Below are positions 18,723 to 29,253 of a DNA stretch of 64,000 nt, piece by piece. The notes under the pieces were generated by a model. That model was not told the origin of the DNA. It saw only the letters and a program-made list of their open reading frames with translations, and did not search any database. Every line of letters begins with the position of its first letter. Position 1 is the first letter of the stretch. The translations under genes and the position numbers were made by a program. The DNA comes from Lentibacillus persicus (GTDB lineage Bacteria; Bacillota; Bacilli; Bacillales; Amphibacillaceae), in NCBI RefSeq assembly GCF_900112705.1, contig NZ_FOMR01000003.1:285057-349056 (forward strand), given 5' to 3'.

Positions 18723-19469
18723 ATGGTAAAGCTTTACGACGATGAGCGAATTGATTATTTGCTGGCGGAAGACACAATGCATATCATCCAGAGTCCGGGG
18801 GTGTTCGCTTTTTCGCTTGATGCCGTTTTACTTGCTCATTTTGCCTATGTGCCAATCAGAAAAGGGCGCATTCTTGATTTATGTACGGGCAATGGCGTGG
18901 TGCCTCTGTTGCTATCGCGCCGGACGAATGCATCGATTACAGGCGTTGAAATACAGGAAAGGCTTGCTGATATGGCTGCGCGCAGCGTGGAATTGAATGA
19001 ATTGGCGAATCGCTTAACGATGATTCATGGGGATTTAAAGGAAATGAAGGCACACCTTGGGCACAGTTCGTTTGATGTTGTCACATGCAATCCGCCATAT
19101 TTTCCGACGCCGGCTGCCACAGAACATAACGCAAACAATCATTTAACAATTGCGCGGCACGAAGTTTATACGACACTTGAAGATGTGGTTAAAGCATGTA
19201 AGCTGCATGTAAGGCCGGGCGGGAAAGTTTCCATGGTTCATCGTCCGGGAAGGCTTGTTGATATCATTACATTATTCCGCCAATATAAGATTGAGCCAAA
19301 GCGCCTGCAGTTCGTATATCCTAAACGTGGGCGGGAATCCAATATGCTTTTGATTGAAGGCACAAGAGATGGTAATGCTGATTTAACGATTTTGCCGCCG
19401 CTTTATATTTACAATGCGGATAATACTTATACGACTGAAGCAGAGGAGATTATTTATGGAAAACGATGA
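18723..19469 (+). CDS. trmN6: tRNA1(Val) (adenine-N6)-methyltransferase-like protein
   Basis: A 248-residue class I SAM methyltransferase (B. subtilis YabB). SAM motif I is [14 protein letters not shown] near 51-64, and the catalytic VTCNPPYF near 120-127 is the NPPY signature of N6-adenine methylases. The family E. coli member modifies A37 of tRNA1(Val); substrate here is by homology. The gene overlaps yazA by 14 bases. Confidence 0.88.
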   Translation: MVKLYDDERIDYLLAEDTMHIIQSPGVFAFSLDAVLLAHFAYVPIRKGRILDLCTGNGVVPLLLSRRTNASITGVEIQERLADMAARSVELNELANRLTMIHGDLKEMKAHLGHSSFDVVTCNPPYFPTPAATEHNANNHLTIARHEVYTTLEDVVKACKLHVRPGGKVSMVHRPGRLVDIITLFRQYKIEPKRLQFVYPKRGRESNMLLIEGTRDGNADLTILPPLYIYNADNTYTTEAEEIIYGKR

Positions 19470-19749
19470 ACATGTTGTTTATATTTTAAAATGTGCGGAC
19501 GATACGCTATATACCGGCTATACAAATGATTTGGAAAACCGTATTAAGATGCATGAAGAGGGAAAAGGTGCCAAGTACACACGCGGCCGGGGCCCATTTA
19601 AAATTGTCTTCAGAGAAAATTTTTCAACGAAGGAAGAGGCGATGCGCCGGGAGCATGAGATTAAACAGCTGACACGCAAAGGCAAGGCCCAACTTATCCG
19701 GGACAAGTTGAAAGAAGTGATGGACTTTGAAAATTCAAAAGAGCTTTAG
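19456..19749 (+). CDS. yazA: GIY-YIG domain protein (YazA)
   Basis: A 97-residue single-domain GIY-YIG protein. The motif appears as [23 protein letters not shown], with the conserved Tyr, Arg and the later Glu region ([17 protein letters not shown]). It belongs to the UPF0213 group; no physiological substrate is known. The ATG at 19456 follows GAGGAG; the longer frame lies within trmN6. It overlaps trmN6 upstream and rsmI downstream (23 bases), which points to tight coupling. Confidence 0.87.
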   Translation: MENDEHVVYILKCADDTLYTGYTNDLENRIKMHEEGKGAKYTRGRGPFKIVFRENFSTKEEAMRREHEIKQLTRKGKAQLIRDKLKEVMDFENSKEL

Positions 19750-20611
19750 CGATCAAAAAGCGAGTACAGTTTATGTTGTGCCCACACCCATTGGAAACCT
19801 GGAGGACATAACGTTCCGCGCCTTGAGGACATTAAAGGAAGTTTCTGTTATCGCGGCGGAAGATACACGAAACACAAAAAAATTGCTCAGCCATTTTGAA
19901 ATTTCAACGCCTCTTATCAGTTACCATGAGCATAATAAAGAAAATCGCACCCGACAATTGCTCGAGCGCCTGGGACAGGACGAGTCGATTGCGGTTGTCA
20001 GTGACGCGGGCATGCCCGGTGTATCAGATCCCGGCTATGAATTAGTACAAGGAGCAATCGACTCTGAATACCCGGTCGTGGTTTTGCCCGGAGCCAATGC
20101 CGCGTTATGTGCACTTGTAGGCTCTGGTCTCTCCACGGATGAATTTTTGTTTTACGGTTTTTTGCCGCGGAAGAAAAAAGATAAAGAAGCTGCATTGGAG
20201 CGATTGAAATACAGTCAGGCGACCCTGCTATTTTATGAATCGCCATTTAGAGTGAAGGATACGCTGAAAATGCTCAAGAACCATCTTGGCAATCGCCGTA
20301 TGACAGCAGCGCGGGAGCTGACGAAAAAATTTGAGGAATATGTCCGCGGTACAGCAGAAGAGCTTACGACCTGGGCAGAATCCACGGATTTAAAAGGCGA
20401 GTTTTGTCTGGTCGTAGAAGGCGCCTCCCCGTCTGAGGCGCAGGAGAATGATTTGTGGTGGAGCAGTCTTTCAATCGTTGATCACGTTGATTATTATATA
20501 AACAAAGAAGAACTTTCGAGTAAAGAGGCTGTCAAACGCGTAACAGAGGAGCGCCAAATGGCCAAACGCGATGTCTATCAAGCCTACCACATTGATCAGA
20601 AAAAACAGTAA
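19727..20611 (+). CDS. rsmI: 16S rRNA (cytidine-1402-2'-O)-methyltransferase
   Basis: A 294-residue TP-methylase fold enzyme that methylates C1402 in the decoding centre. The N-terminal VVPTPIGNLEDITFRAL, AAEDTRNTKKLL and SDAGMPGVSDPG segments are diagnostic. The start is TTG at 19727, inside yazA, giving [11 protein letters not shown] as in relatives; no later start keeps the full N-terminal strand. Last gene of the trmN6 group. Confidence 0.93.
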   Translation: MKIQKSFSDQKASTVYVVPTPIGNLEDITFRALRTLKEVSVIAAEDTRNTKKLLSHFEISTPLISYHEHNKENRTRQLLERLGQDESIAVVSDAGMPGVSDPGYELVQGAIDSEYPVVVLPGANAALCALVGSGLSTDEFLFYGFLPRKKKDKEAALERLKYSQATLLFYESPFRVKDTLKMLKNHLGNRRMTAARELTKKFEEYVRGTAEELTTWAESTDLKGEFCLVVEGASPSEAQENDLWWSSLSIVDHVDYYINKEELSSKEAVKRVTEERQMAKRDVYQAYHIDQKKQ

Positions 20612-20640
20612 CATGCTTTCAAAAGCAGTTACTTCACAAA

Positions 20641-21025
20641 ACCCATAAACTGCGAACTAGTTAGTGCCCCGTCCACCGCTTCGGAAATACACGCCGCTTT
20701 CCGCGGGCGGCTGGTGAGCCTCCTCATGCTTCGCATTGCGGGGTCTCACCTATGCCTTTGCTCCCGCAGGAGTCGGCGTGTATTTCCTTCGCTGACAATT
20801 GCTCACTGAAGTTTAATATGTTTTATAATCAGTGATGGAACTTACACACTTGTATCAGCAGCTGGGATATGCGAGACTCCTGTGGGACAGCTAACCAAAG
20901 CGACCCCGCAGTGAGTGGTTTTTGCCCACAAGGAGGCTCGTGGTGAGCCCACGGAAAGCGAGTATATTCCAGCTGCGTCGCTAGAGAGGCAAATGAAATT
21001 TTCACTGTGTCGCAGTTTCCATCAA
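20641..21025. repeat. GC-rich intergenic repeats, head-to-head pair B3
   Basis: Two inverted-oriented units. In the first (about 20680-20800) GGAAATACACGCCG pairs with CGGCGTGTATTTCC and encloses the GC-rich core CTTTCCGCGGGCGGCTGGTG. In the second (about 20855-20975) AGCTGGGATATGCG faces CGAGTATATTCCAGCT. The pair is bounded by ACTGCGAACTAG on the left and TGTCGCAGTTTC on the right. The same arrangement is seen at 46565-46945. No coding frame is credible in this stretch. Confidence 0.7.
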
Positions 21026-21048
21026 TTATAAAGGTTCAGGGACAACCA

Positions 21049-21094
21049 AAAAGACGGCTGACGTTGGAATACCAAAGCGTCAGCCGTCTTTCGC
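21049..21094. terminator. Intrinsic terminator hairpin between rsmI and abrB
   Basis: AAAGACGGCTGACG pairs with CGTCAGCCGTCTTT around a 17-base loop. The A-rich and T-rich sides suit termination from either direction. Confidence 0.75.
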
Positions 21095-21112
21095 ACTTTC
21101 AGTGGTTTTCTT

Positions 21113-21291
21113 CCGCATGTAAAGGACACTAACCCGCCAAACAACGGCGGCTAACTGTCCTTAAATGCCCGATTCTGTTCGGGCCTGCACGATGCAGGTC
21201 ACAAAGGCGTTGCAACAAGATGTTGCGAACTTAGCCTTTGTTCCTCTTAATCAGCGAAGGAAAGCACTTCACTGATTGAAGATTCACTTTA
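21113..21291 (-). repeat. Structured intergenic repeat family A, copy A3
   Basis: On the minus strand it begins AAAGTGAATCTTCAATCAGT 14 bases after the abrB stop and ends CATGCGG. Hairpins: AATCAG.GAAG/CTTCACTGATT, ACAAAGGC/GCCTTTGT, CCTGCA/TGCAGG and GGACA..TTAG/CTAACTGTCC with a GCCGCC/GGCGG core. It has the long form with the extra hairpins, like A2 at 12178. Confidence 0.8.
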
Positions 21292-21304
21292 TACAACATT
21301 CTGG

Positions 21305-21583
21305 TTATTTGTGTAATCGTGATTGCAGTTCTTCAATGAGCTTTTCTGCTCCATCAGGGCTTAGCGTTATTCTTCCGTCTGCCAATGAGAAATTTTCATC
21401 TGATATCTCACCGGTTATTTGACACATCATACTAGGTGTATGTTTTTTCAATACAACCTTGTCATCATCAATGTAAATCTCCAACTCATCTTTCACGTTG
21501 ATGTCAAGTGTCCGACGCAGTTCGATTGGAAGAACAACCCGCCCTAATTCGTCAACCTTTCGCACAATCCCGGTTGATTTCAT
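21305..21583 (-). CDS. abrB: Transition state regulator AbrB
   Basis: A 92-residue DNA-binding protein that represses stationary-phase genes during growth and is itself repressed by Spo0A-P in B. subtilis. The N-terminal swapped-hairpin domain reads MKSTGIVRKVDELGRVVLPIELRRTL. The ATG at 21583 follows GGGGAGAATGAAG; the longer frame upstream runs into the promoter. It is transcribed opposite to its neighbours, as in B. subtilis. Confidence 0.95.
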   Translation of the reverse strand: MKSTGIVRKVDELGRVVLPIELRRTLDINVKDELEIYIDDDKVVLKKHTPSMMCQITGEISDENFSLADGRITLSPDGAEKLIEELQSRLHK

Positions 21584-21665
21584 CTCTTCATTCTCCCCTC
21601 TTAGGCTTAGATACGCAACTGCTATAAAAAGTTTTTCGCCATGTTTCGACACTTACTTATGGAAT

Positions 21666-21694
21666 ATAGTACCAACCATCTATAAGCGTGTCAA
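21666..21694 (-). promoter_or_regulatory. SigA promoter of abrB
   Basis: On the minus strand TTGACA (21694-21689) and TACTAT (21671-21666) are separated by 17 bases, about 85 bases upstream of the ATG. Confidence 0.78.
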
Positions 21695-21863
21695 CAAATT
21701 TATGCAATAAAATAGAAATAAATTCGAAAATTAACTTAACTAAACAAATGCTGCATTTTTTGATAAAATAACGTCTGTCAGAAATGTTTTAAATTAATGC
21801 CATATAATATGTGAAAAAAGCTTGTGATTGGAAAAGCTGTTAAAAAGCGCTACAATAGAACTC

Positions 21864-22104
21864 ATCCCGCATGTAATGGACAATAACCTGCCAGAAGACG
21901 GTGGGCTAACTGTCCCTAAATGTCCGATTCTGTTTATCTAACAATCAGTGGGGAAGAACGCCCCACTGATTGAAGATTCACTTTATCCCGCATGTAATGG
22001 ACAGTAACCCGCCAGAAGACGGCGGTAACTGTCCCTAAATGTCCGATTCTGTTCATCTAACAATCAGTGAAGAAACCCACTTCACTGATTGAAGATTCAC
22101 TTTA
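21864..22104 (-). repeat. Structured intergenic repeat family A, tandem copies A4 and A5
   Basis: Two direct units of about 121 bases (21864-21984 and 21985-22104), most similar to each other, read on the minus strand. The first hairpin is CAATCAGTGGGG/CCCCACTGATTG in A4 and CAATCAGTGAAG/CTTCACTGATTG in A5, so both arms differ together. The second is GGACAGTAACCCGCC/GGCGGTAACTGTCC. They fill the space between the abrB promoter and metG and end about 25 bases before the metG start. Confidence 0.85.
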
Positions 22105-22113
22105 TGAAATTAG

Positions 22114-24087
<1,974 letters not shown>

Positions 24088-24102
24088 ATAAATAGTATGA
24101 AA

Positions 24103-24141
24103 AGGAAAAGGGTCAGCTCCAGCCGAGTTTGGCCTTTTCCT
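24103..24141 (+). terminator. Possible terminator or attenuator after metG
   Basis: AGGAAAAGG pairs with CCTTTTCCT around a loop of about 20 bases; the T-run is weak. tatD starts 20 bases later, so termination may be partial. Confidence 0.45.
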
Positions 24142-24160
24142 ATGAAAGGAAGCGTGCTGT

Positions 24161-24934
24161 ATGTTATTTGATACCCATGTACACTTAAATGCGGACCAAT
24201 TTTTGGAGGATCGGGAGGAAACGATTCAGCGTGCATTCGACACGGGCGTAAAATACATGGTCGTTGTCGGATTTGATCGAAAGACAATTCCGCTCGCGAT
24301 TGAAATTGCTGAGCAATATGACACGATCTATGCTGCTGTCGGCTGGCACCCGGTTGACGCAGTCGATATGACCGAGGACGATCTGACTTGGATTGAGGAA
24401 TTGGCGTCACATCCGAAAGTAGTGGCAATTGGTGAAATGGGCTTGGACTATCATTGGGATAAATCGCCAAAAGATAGTCAAAAAGACGTATTCCGTAAAC
24501 AAATTGCTTTAGCGAAGAAAGTCAACATGCCGATTATTATCCATAACCGTGAGGCAACAGAGGATATTCTGCAGCTGCTGCAGGAGGAAAACGCAAAAGA
24601 AATCGGCGGGATTATGCATTGTTACAATGATTCCGCTGAATATGTCCAGACAATATTGGACATGAACTTTTACGTTTCACTCGGCGGTCCGGTCACGTTT
24701 AAAAATGCGACTTTACCAAAAGATACTGCAGTTGAAGTGCCGCTTGATCGCCTATTGGTTGAGACGGATGCCCCCTTTTTGGCACCTCACCCGAACCGCG
24801 GCAAACGCAACGAGCCGTCTTACGTAAAACTCGTAGCTGAGAAGATTGCTGAACTGCGCGGCATGTCTTTCGAGGAACTTAGCCGAATTACAACAGAAAA
24901 TGCATTGACCTTTTTTAATATCGGCAAAAAATGA
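24161..24934 (+). CDS. tatD: TatD family metal-dependent deoxyribonuclease
   Basis: A 257-residue TIM-barrel hydrolase (B. subtilis YabD). Metal ligands: His6 and His8 in DTHVHLN, Glu in GEMGLDYH, His in IIIHNREA and HCYND, and Asp in VETDAPFL. TatD proteins have 3'-5' exonuclease or DNase activity in repair and DNA turnover. AAAGGAAG precedes the ATG. It shares its position downstream of metG with most Firmicutes. Confidence 0.93.
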   Translation: MLFDTHVHLNADQFLEDREETIQRAFDTGVKYMVVVGFDRKTIPLAIEIAEQYDTIYAAVGWHPVDAVDMTEDDLTWIEELASHPKVVAIGEMGLDYHWDKSPKDSQKDVFRKQIALAKKVNMPIIIHNREATEDILQLLQEENAKEIGGIMHCYNDSAEYVQTILDMNFYVSLGGPVTFKNATLPKDTAVEVPLDRLLVETDAPFLAPHPNRGKRNEPSYVKLVAEKIAELRGMSFEELSRITTENALTFFNIGKK

Positions 24935-24951
24935 TAAAAAACATTACTGAA

Positions 24952-24979
24952 GAGCCTGGCGGGACAGCCAGGCTTTTTG
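24952..24979 (+). terminator. Intrinsic terminator of tatD
   Basis: AGCCTGGC pairs with GCCAGGCT and is followed by five T. Confidence 0.85.
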
Positions 24980-25172
24980 TGTGCCGTAATATTTAAAGAT
25001 TTCAATTTTAATTGATCGTAACAATTCTGATGCAACAACGCTTTTAAAGGGTTCTGAAATACAATGGTTATTTTTTGTAATTCAATTGTAAACAACTCGT
25101 AAACGAAATTAAGTTGTAATCACATATGACTGTTATTATAATCAAAGGCGCAGTGAAAGGAGGCAAAATAGC

Positions 25173-26411
25173 ATGAAAATTTTTTCAAAGCTATTGCCAA
25201 ACTCAACCCGGAATTGGATTCTAACCGGCGTTGGTCTGCTGGCACTGATTGTTTTCACCGGTTTTATCATCGTGGAAACAACCAAGGCAGAAGTGGTCGT
25301 AAAGGACAATGGAGAAAAAGAAACCATCCAGACCCACGCAGAAACTGTAAAAGAACTGCTTGATGAAACAGGGATCACCTACTCTCAACATGATGAATTA
25401 TCTCATAACATAGACGCACCAATTGAAGACGGAATGAATATTACATACAAAGAAGCGCAGAAGGTTACGGTTGTCGTGGATGATGAGGAAACGGACTATT
25501 ATACAACACGTGATAACCTCCAGGAATTTCTGAATGAAAAAGACATCAGTGTTTCGAAACATGATGAAACGTCCCATGAAAAGGATGCGACAATCAGCGA
25601 TGGAATGGAATTCACAGTTGATAAGGCATTTCAAGTAACCATTAATAACGGTGGGGAAAAAGAAAAAGCCTGGACAACTGGAGGCACCGTGGGAGAACTT
25701 CTGGAAGAAAATAATATCACCATTGATGATGATGACAAGTTGAAACCCGCAAAGAAGAAAGCAGTGTCCAAGGATAACCCGATAACGGTTACACGTGTCG
25801 AAAAAGAAACGGATGTCGTGAAGGAAAAAGTTGATTTCCAAGTAGAGGAACGTGAAGACAGCAGCCTGGAAAAAGGGAAAAAGAAAGTCATATCCGAAGG
25901 CCGGGAAGGTGTCGTTGTAAAGGAATATAAGATAACAAAAGAAAACGGTGAACAAGTGAGCCGTGATTTGATTGATGAAGAAGTGGAACAGGAAAGTAAA
26001 AACCGTGTCGTCGCAATCGGAACGAAAGAAAAAAAGCAGGAAGCAAGTCTGCGGACAGTCTCCAGTGAGAAAAGCAACAGTCAACGTAACGACAATAGTA
26101 AGGAGAGCAGCAATTCAGGCGGCAACGTGATGCACATGAATGCCACTGCTTATACGGTCGACTGTGTTGGTTGTAACGGCAGCGGGGTTACAGCAACCGG
26201 CATCAACTTACGGGAGAATTCGAAAGTTGTATCAGTCGACCCAAATGTTATCCCACTGGGTTCCAGAGTCTGGGTTGAAGGATACGGGGAAGCTGTCGCC
26301 GGCGATACGGGCGGCGATATAAAAGGAAACCGGATTGATCTTCACTTTAAGTCAAAAAGCCAGGCTTTAAATTTCGGTCGAAAAACAGTAAAAGTTAAGA
26401 TCCTTAATTAA
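25173..26411 (+). CDS. yabE: Secreted/cell-wall protein YabE: DUF348 repeats, G5 and 3D domains
   Basis: A 412-residue exported protein. A signal-anchor helix (WILTGVGLLALIVFTGFII, about 12-30) precedes three DUF348 (ubiquitin-like) repeats at about 36-90, 93-150 and 151-200. A G5 domain follows (about 207-287), then a Ser/Asn-rich linker, and a C-terminal 3D domain with the conserved Asp residues in VSVDPNVIPLGSRVWVEG and AGDTGGDIKGNRIDLHF. This is the B. subtilis YabE architecture, related to resuscitation-promoting factors and probable lytic transglycosylases acting on peptidoglycan. AAAGGAGG precedes the ATG. Confidence 0.92.
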   Translation: MKIFSKLLPNSTRNWILTGVGLLALIVFTGFIIVETTKAEVVVKDNGEKETIQTHAETVKELLDETGITYSQHDELSHNIDAPIEDGMNITYKEAQKVTVVVDDEETDYYTTRDNLQEFLNEKDISVSKHDETSHEKDATISDGMEFTVDKAFQVTINNGGEKEKAWTTGGTVGELLEENNITIDDDDKLKPAKKKAVSKDNPITVTRVEKETDVVKEKVDFQVEEREDSSLEKGKKKVISEGREGVVVKEYKITKENGEQVSRDLIDEEVEQESKNRVVAIGTKEKKQEASLRTVSSEKSNSQRNDNSKESSNSGGNVMHMNATAYTVDCVGCNGSGVTATGINLRENSKVVSVDPNVIPLGSRVWVEGYGEAVAGDTGGDIKGNRIDLHFKSKSQALNFGRKTVKVKILN

Positions 26412-26466
26412 GGCGAGTTGCATCAAGGCGTATGCGTTAAAAATAGTGCTTTGATTAGCTGATGAT

Positions 26467-26508
26467 AAAATGCTCCTGCCATGATATAGTGGTAGGAGCA
26501 TTATTATA
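26467..26508 (+). terminator. Intrinsic terminator of yabE
   Basis: AATGCTCCTGCCA pairs with TGGTAGGAGCATT and is followed by a T-rich stretch. Confidence 0.85.
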
Positions 26509-26548
26509 TTTCGCTGAATGAAGCCCGTATGTGAGAAGGGGAATGATT

Positions 26549-27118
26549 TTGAAGGTAAAGGAAGTTATTGTTGTAGAGGGACGCGATGACACAGCTAAAA
26601 TAAATCAGACTGTTGATGCGGATACTATTGAGACGAATGGGTCAGCTGTTGGTAAGTCCGTTATAGAACAGGTCAGGCATGCACAGGCTAAACGTGGTGT
26701 TATTATTTTTACTGATCCGGATTACCCCGGCAGCCGCATTCGGCATATTATTGATCAAGCCGTCCCGGGGTGCAAACATGCATTTTTGCCGCGTGATGAG
26801 GCGTTGGCGAAAAACCCCGATCATAAAAGTCTTGGTATTGAACACGCTTCTGCTCAAGCGATTAAACACGCGCTTCAGGGCGTTTATTCGTTGTCTGATG
26901 AATCCTATTATGAGATTGAACGAGAAGACCTGATTGCGGCAGGCCTGATAGGCGGTGCAAATTCACGTACACGGCGTGAGCGCCTCGGTGAACTGCTGCA
27001 AATTGGGCATACAAACGGCAAGCAGCTGCTGAAACGGCTGACGATGTTTCAAATTACTCGAAACCAGTTTGAGGAAGCTATGAGCCAGGTTCTGCAGGAG
27101 GAAAATAATGACTGCTAA
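26549..27118 (+). CDS. rnmV: Ribonuclease M5
   Basis: A 189-residue Toprim nuclease that makes the final cuts of 5S rRNA precursor. Toprim residues are the Glu in VVEGRDDT and the Asp pair in FTDPDYPG. The start chosen is TTG at 26549, 8 bases after AAGGGG, giving MKVKEVIVVEG as in B. subtilis; the earlier ATG at 26543 is too close to the ribosome site. It overlaps rsmA by 11 bases. Confidence 0.93.
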   Translation: MKVKEVIVVEGRDDTAKINQTVDADTIETNGSAVGKSVIEQVRHAQAKRGVIIFTDPDYPGSRIRHIIDQAVPGCKHAFLPRDEALAKNPDHKSLGIEHASAQAIKHALQGVYSLSDESYYEIEREDLIAAGLIGGANSRTRRERLGELLQIGHTNGKQLLKRLTMFQITRNQFEEAMSQVLQEENNDC

Positions 27119-27983
27119 ATGGATTGCAACCCCTAATCGAACAAGGGAGATACTTGATACGTACAACATCTTTTTTAAGAAAAGCCTCGGCCAGAATTTC
27201 ATTATTGATGTTAATATCCTGAATAATATTATTCAAAAAGCCGGCATTGATAAAAACGCCGGTGTCATTGAAATAGGGCCCGGAATCGGTGGCCTCACCG
27301 AACAATTGGCTGTCAATGCAGATAAAGTGCTGGCATATGAAATCGACCAGCGGCTGCTCCCGGTGCTGGAAAATACGCTGAGAGCTTATGAAAATATTCG
27401 CATTGTTCATCAGGATATTCTGGAAGCAAATGTGAACGAAATGGTAAAGCAGTTTTTCTCATACGAACAGCCGATTCATGTCGTTGCTAACCTTCCGTAC
27501 TACATAACGACCCCAATATTAATGAAATTGCTGCGGGAAAGTTTGCCGGTAAATAGTTTTACAGTTATGATTCAAAAAGAGGTAGCAGATCGAATGGCAG
27601 CTGAGCCAAATAGTAAAACGTATGGATCCCTGTCGATAGCTGTGCAATATTATACCGAGGCAAACGTCGTTATGCACGTGCCAAAAACGGTCTTTATGCC
27701 GCCCCCCAATGTTGATTCAGGCGTGCTGAAATTAACACGGCGACAGAAACCCCCTGTTCAGGTTGATGACGAAGATTATTTCTTTAGCATTGTCCAGGCT
27801 TGTTTTGCGCAGAGACGTAAAACATTGCGGAATAATCTCAAACAGCATTTTAAAACCGCGGATAAAGTGAAGATATCCGAGGCATTGGACAAAGCCGGTA
27901 TTGATGGTGCCAGACGTGGTGAGTCTTTGACAATGCAAGAATTAGCGGTTTTGGCTAACACATTTTATCAGCTATATAAATAA
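27108..27983 (+). CDS. rsmA: 16S rRNA (adenine-1518/1519-N6) dimethyltransferase
   Basis: A 291-residue KsgA family enzyme that dimethylates two adenines near the 3' end of 16S rRNA. KSLGQNFIID, the SAM motif IEIGPGIGGLTEQL (near 55-68) and the catalytic NLPYYITTPI (near 129-138) are visible. AGGAGG precedes the ATG within the rnmV 3' end. Genes for 5S and 16S maturation are thus coupled, as in relatives. Confidence 0.96.
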   Translation: MTAKWIATPNRTREILDTYNIFFKKSLGQNFIIDVNILNNIIQKAGIDKNAGVIEIGPGIGGLTEQLAVNADKVLAYEIDQRLLPVLENTLRAYENIRIVHQDILEANVNEMVKQFFSYEQPIHVVANLPYYITTPILMKLLRESLPVNSFTVMIQKEVADRMAAEPNSKTYGSLSIAVQYYTEANVVMHVPKTVFMPPPNVDSGVLKLTRRQKPPVQVDDEDYFFSIVQACFAQRRKTLRNNLKQHFKTADKVKISEALDKAGIDGARRGESLTMQELAVLANTFYQLYK

Positions 27984-27990
27984 ACGTTCG

Positions 27991-28022
27991 GCATTCGCTA
28001 TATTTCTGCGGATGCTTTTTAA
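27991..28022 (+). terminator. Probable terminator of rsmA
   Basis: GCATTCGC pairs with GCGGATGC and five T follow; a weak stem. Confidence 0.5.
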
Positions 28023-28050
28023 TTTATTACTTAAATAAGCACTTCTTAGG

Positions 28051-28080
28051 CACAGTCACTCAGCTGTTTGCATAGCCTAT
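28051..28080 (+). promoter_or_regulatory. Possible SigK promoter of yabG
   Basis: CACA (28051) and CATAGCCTAT (28071-28080) are 16 bases apart and fit the sigma-K pattern AC then CATANNNTA. B. subtilis yabG is sigma-K dependent; here the call rests on pattern and homology. Confidence 0.5.
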
Positions 28081-28125
28081 CGTTAGAGATATATTAATTC
28101 CTGACATAGGCTGTGGGGTGGCGTT

Positions 28126-29010
28126 ATGAGCTTTTCACCAGGTGAGCGTGTCACACGAAAATCACACAATCATGATTTACTGTTTCGCATCTCATCCATT
28201 ACAGGCGATACAGCAATATTGCACGGGGAAGATATTCGTCTTGCGGCAGATGCTCCTTTGGATGATTTGGTCCATGTTAAAGCAAAAGACTTAGCGAAGC
28301 GCAAAGCGAAAGAGAAAGAACAAGTGGAGTTTTCTTATCGATTGTTCAGCCAGGATTACCGACTTATGAAGGAAAAGCGTGAGTATGAAACGGGTGATGG
28401 CTACCAGCATACAGCTGGTTATTTTCAATTGCCGTTAAGAGTTCTGCACGTCGATGGTGATCAAACATACCTCCGAAAATGTATGGAATTGTATCGAAGA
28501 GTTGGTCTGCAAGTTCAAGGTGTCCATATGCTGGAAAAAGAAATGCCTGATAAAATCGGAGAACTAGTCGATAAAATAAACCCGCATATTATCATTATCA
28601 CAGGTCATGACGCTTTCTCCAGAAATAAAGGTTCGAAAGACGATCTCAGGGCTTACCGCCATTCAAAATATTTCATTGAGACTGTGGAAATTATCCGACA
28701 AAAGAATCCGCGGCTTGATGAATTGGTTATATTTGCCGGCGCCTGTCAATCTCATTTTGAATCGCTTATTCGTGCAGGGGCAAATTTCGCCAGCTCACCT
28801 TCCCGGATTAACATTCACGCCTTGGATCCGGTTTACATTGCGGCCAGAGTTGCTTATACGCCATTTATGGAAAAAATCGGCATATGGGAGGCGCTTCGTA
28901 ATACACTGACTGGAGAGAAGGGTTTGGGCGGTGTTGAAACAAAGGGGCTTCTGCGAGTGGGTATGCCGCATACCCCTGAAGATGAGGATGATAATGATCA
29001 GTTAACATAA
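28126..29010 (+). CDS. yabG: Sporulation-specific protease YabG
   Basis: A 294-residue cysteine-type protease that processes spore coat proteins such as SpoIVA, SafA and YeeK in B. subtilis. Family segments include RVLHVDGDQTYLRKCMELY, IIIITGHDAFSR and IFAGACQSHFESLIRAGANFASSPSR; the last contains the conserved Cys and His presumed to be catalytic. GGGGTGGC precedes the ATG. It is a single gene between a weak terminator and a hairpin. Confidence 0.93.
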   Translation: MSFSPGERVTRKSHNHDLLFRISSITGDTAILHGEDIRLAADAPLDDLVHVKAKDLAKRKAKEKEQVEFSYRLFSQDYRLMKEKREYETGDGYQHTAGYFQLPLRVLHVDGDQTYLRKCMELYRRVGLQVQGVHMLEKEMPDKIGELVDKINPHIIIITGHDAFSRNKGSKDDLRAYRHSKYFIETVEIIRQKNPRLDELVIFAGACQSHFESLIRAGANFASSPSRINIHALDPVYIAARVAYTPFMEKIGIWEALRNTLTGEKGLGGVETKGLLRVGMPHTPEDEDDNDQLT

Positions 29011-29027
29011 ATTTGGCTGACTTTTAC

Positions 29028-29059
29028 TATCGCCCGCATCTCTGTAGATCGGGCGATTA
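29028..29059 (+). terminator. Hairpin after yabG, possible terminator
   Basis: ATCGCCCG pairs with CGGGCGAT around a 13-base loop. There is no clear T-run, so it may protect the mRNA end instead. Confidence 0.5.
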
Positions 29060-29158
29060 GAATGGTGATTTGCATCGGGTTTTTAGTGATGGTACTCAGC
29101 ACATACATATTTTGTTAACAATTCGCCATAATATAAAAAGCCAACCAAAATATTAATG

Positions 29159-29188
29159 TTGACATTAAAAAAGCTATGCTGTTATAAT
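29159..29188 (+). promoter_or_regulatory. Strong SigA promoter of veg (upstream)
   Basis: Perfect TTGACA (29159-29164) and perfect TATAAT (29183-29188), 18-base spacer, with an A-rich region upstream. Confidence 0.85.
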
Positions 29189-29200
29189 ATAGAGTTTTAT

Positions 29201-29229
29201 TTGACTATTATACAAGCATGTGCTATTAT
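29201..29229 (+). promoter_or_regulatory. Second SigA-type promoter of veg (downstream)
   Basis: TTGACT (29201-29206) and TATTAT (29224-29229) with a 17-base spacer, 25 bases before the veg start codon. Confidence 0.6.
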
Positions 29230-29253
29230 GGAATGTGAGTGAGGTGGAGTATA

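Noticed and set aside
21864..22104. Possible CRISPR-like direct repeats
   Set aside because: Only two long adjacent units without spacers of regular size; each folds as a multi-stem element and other copies stand alone.
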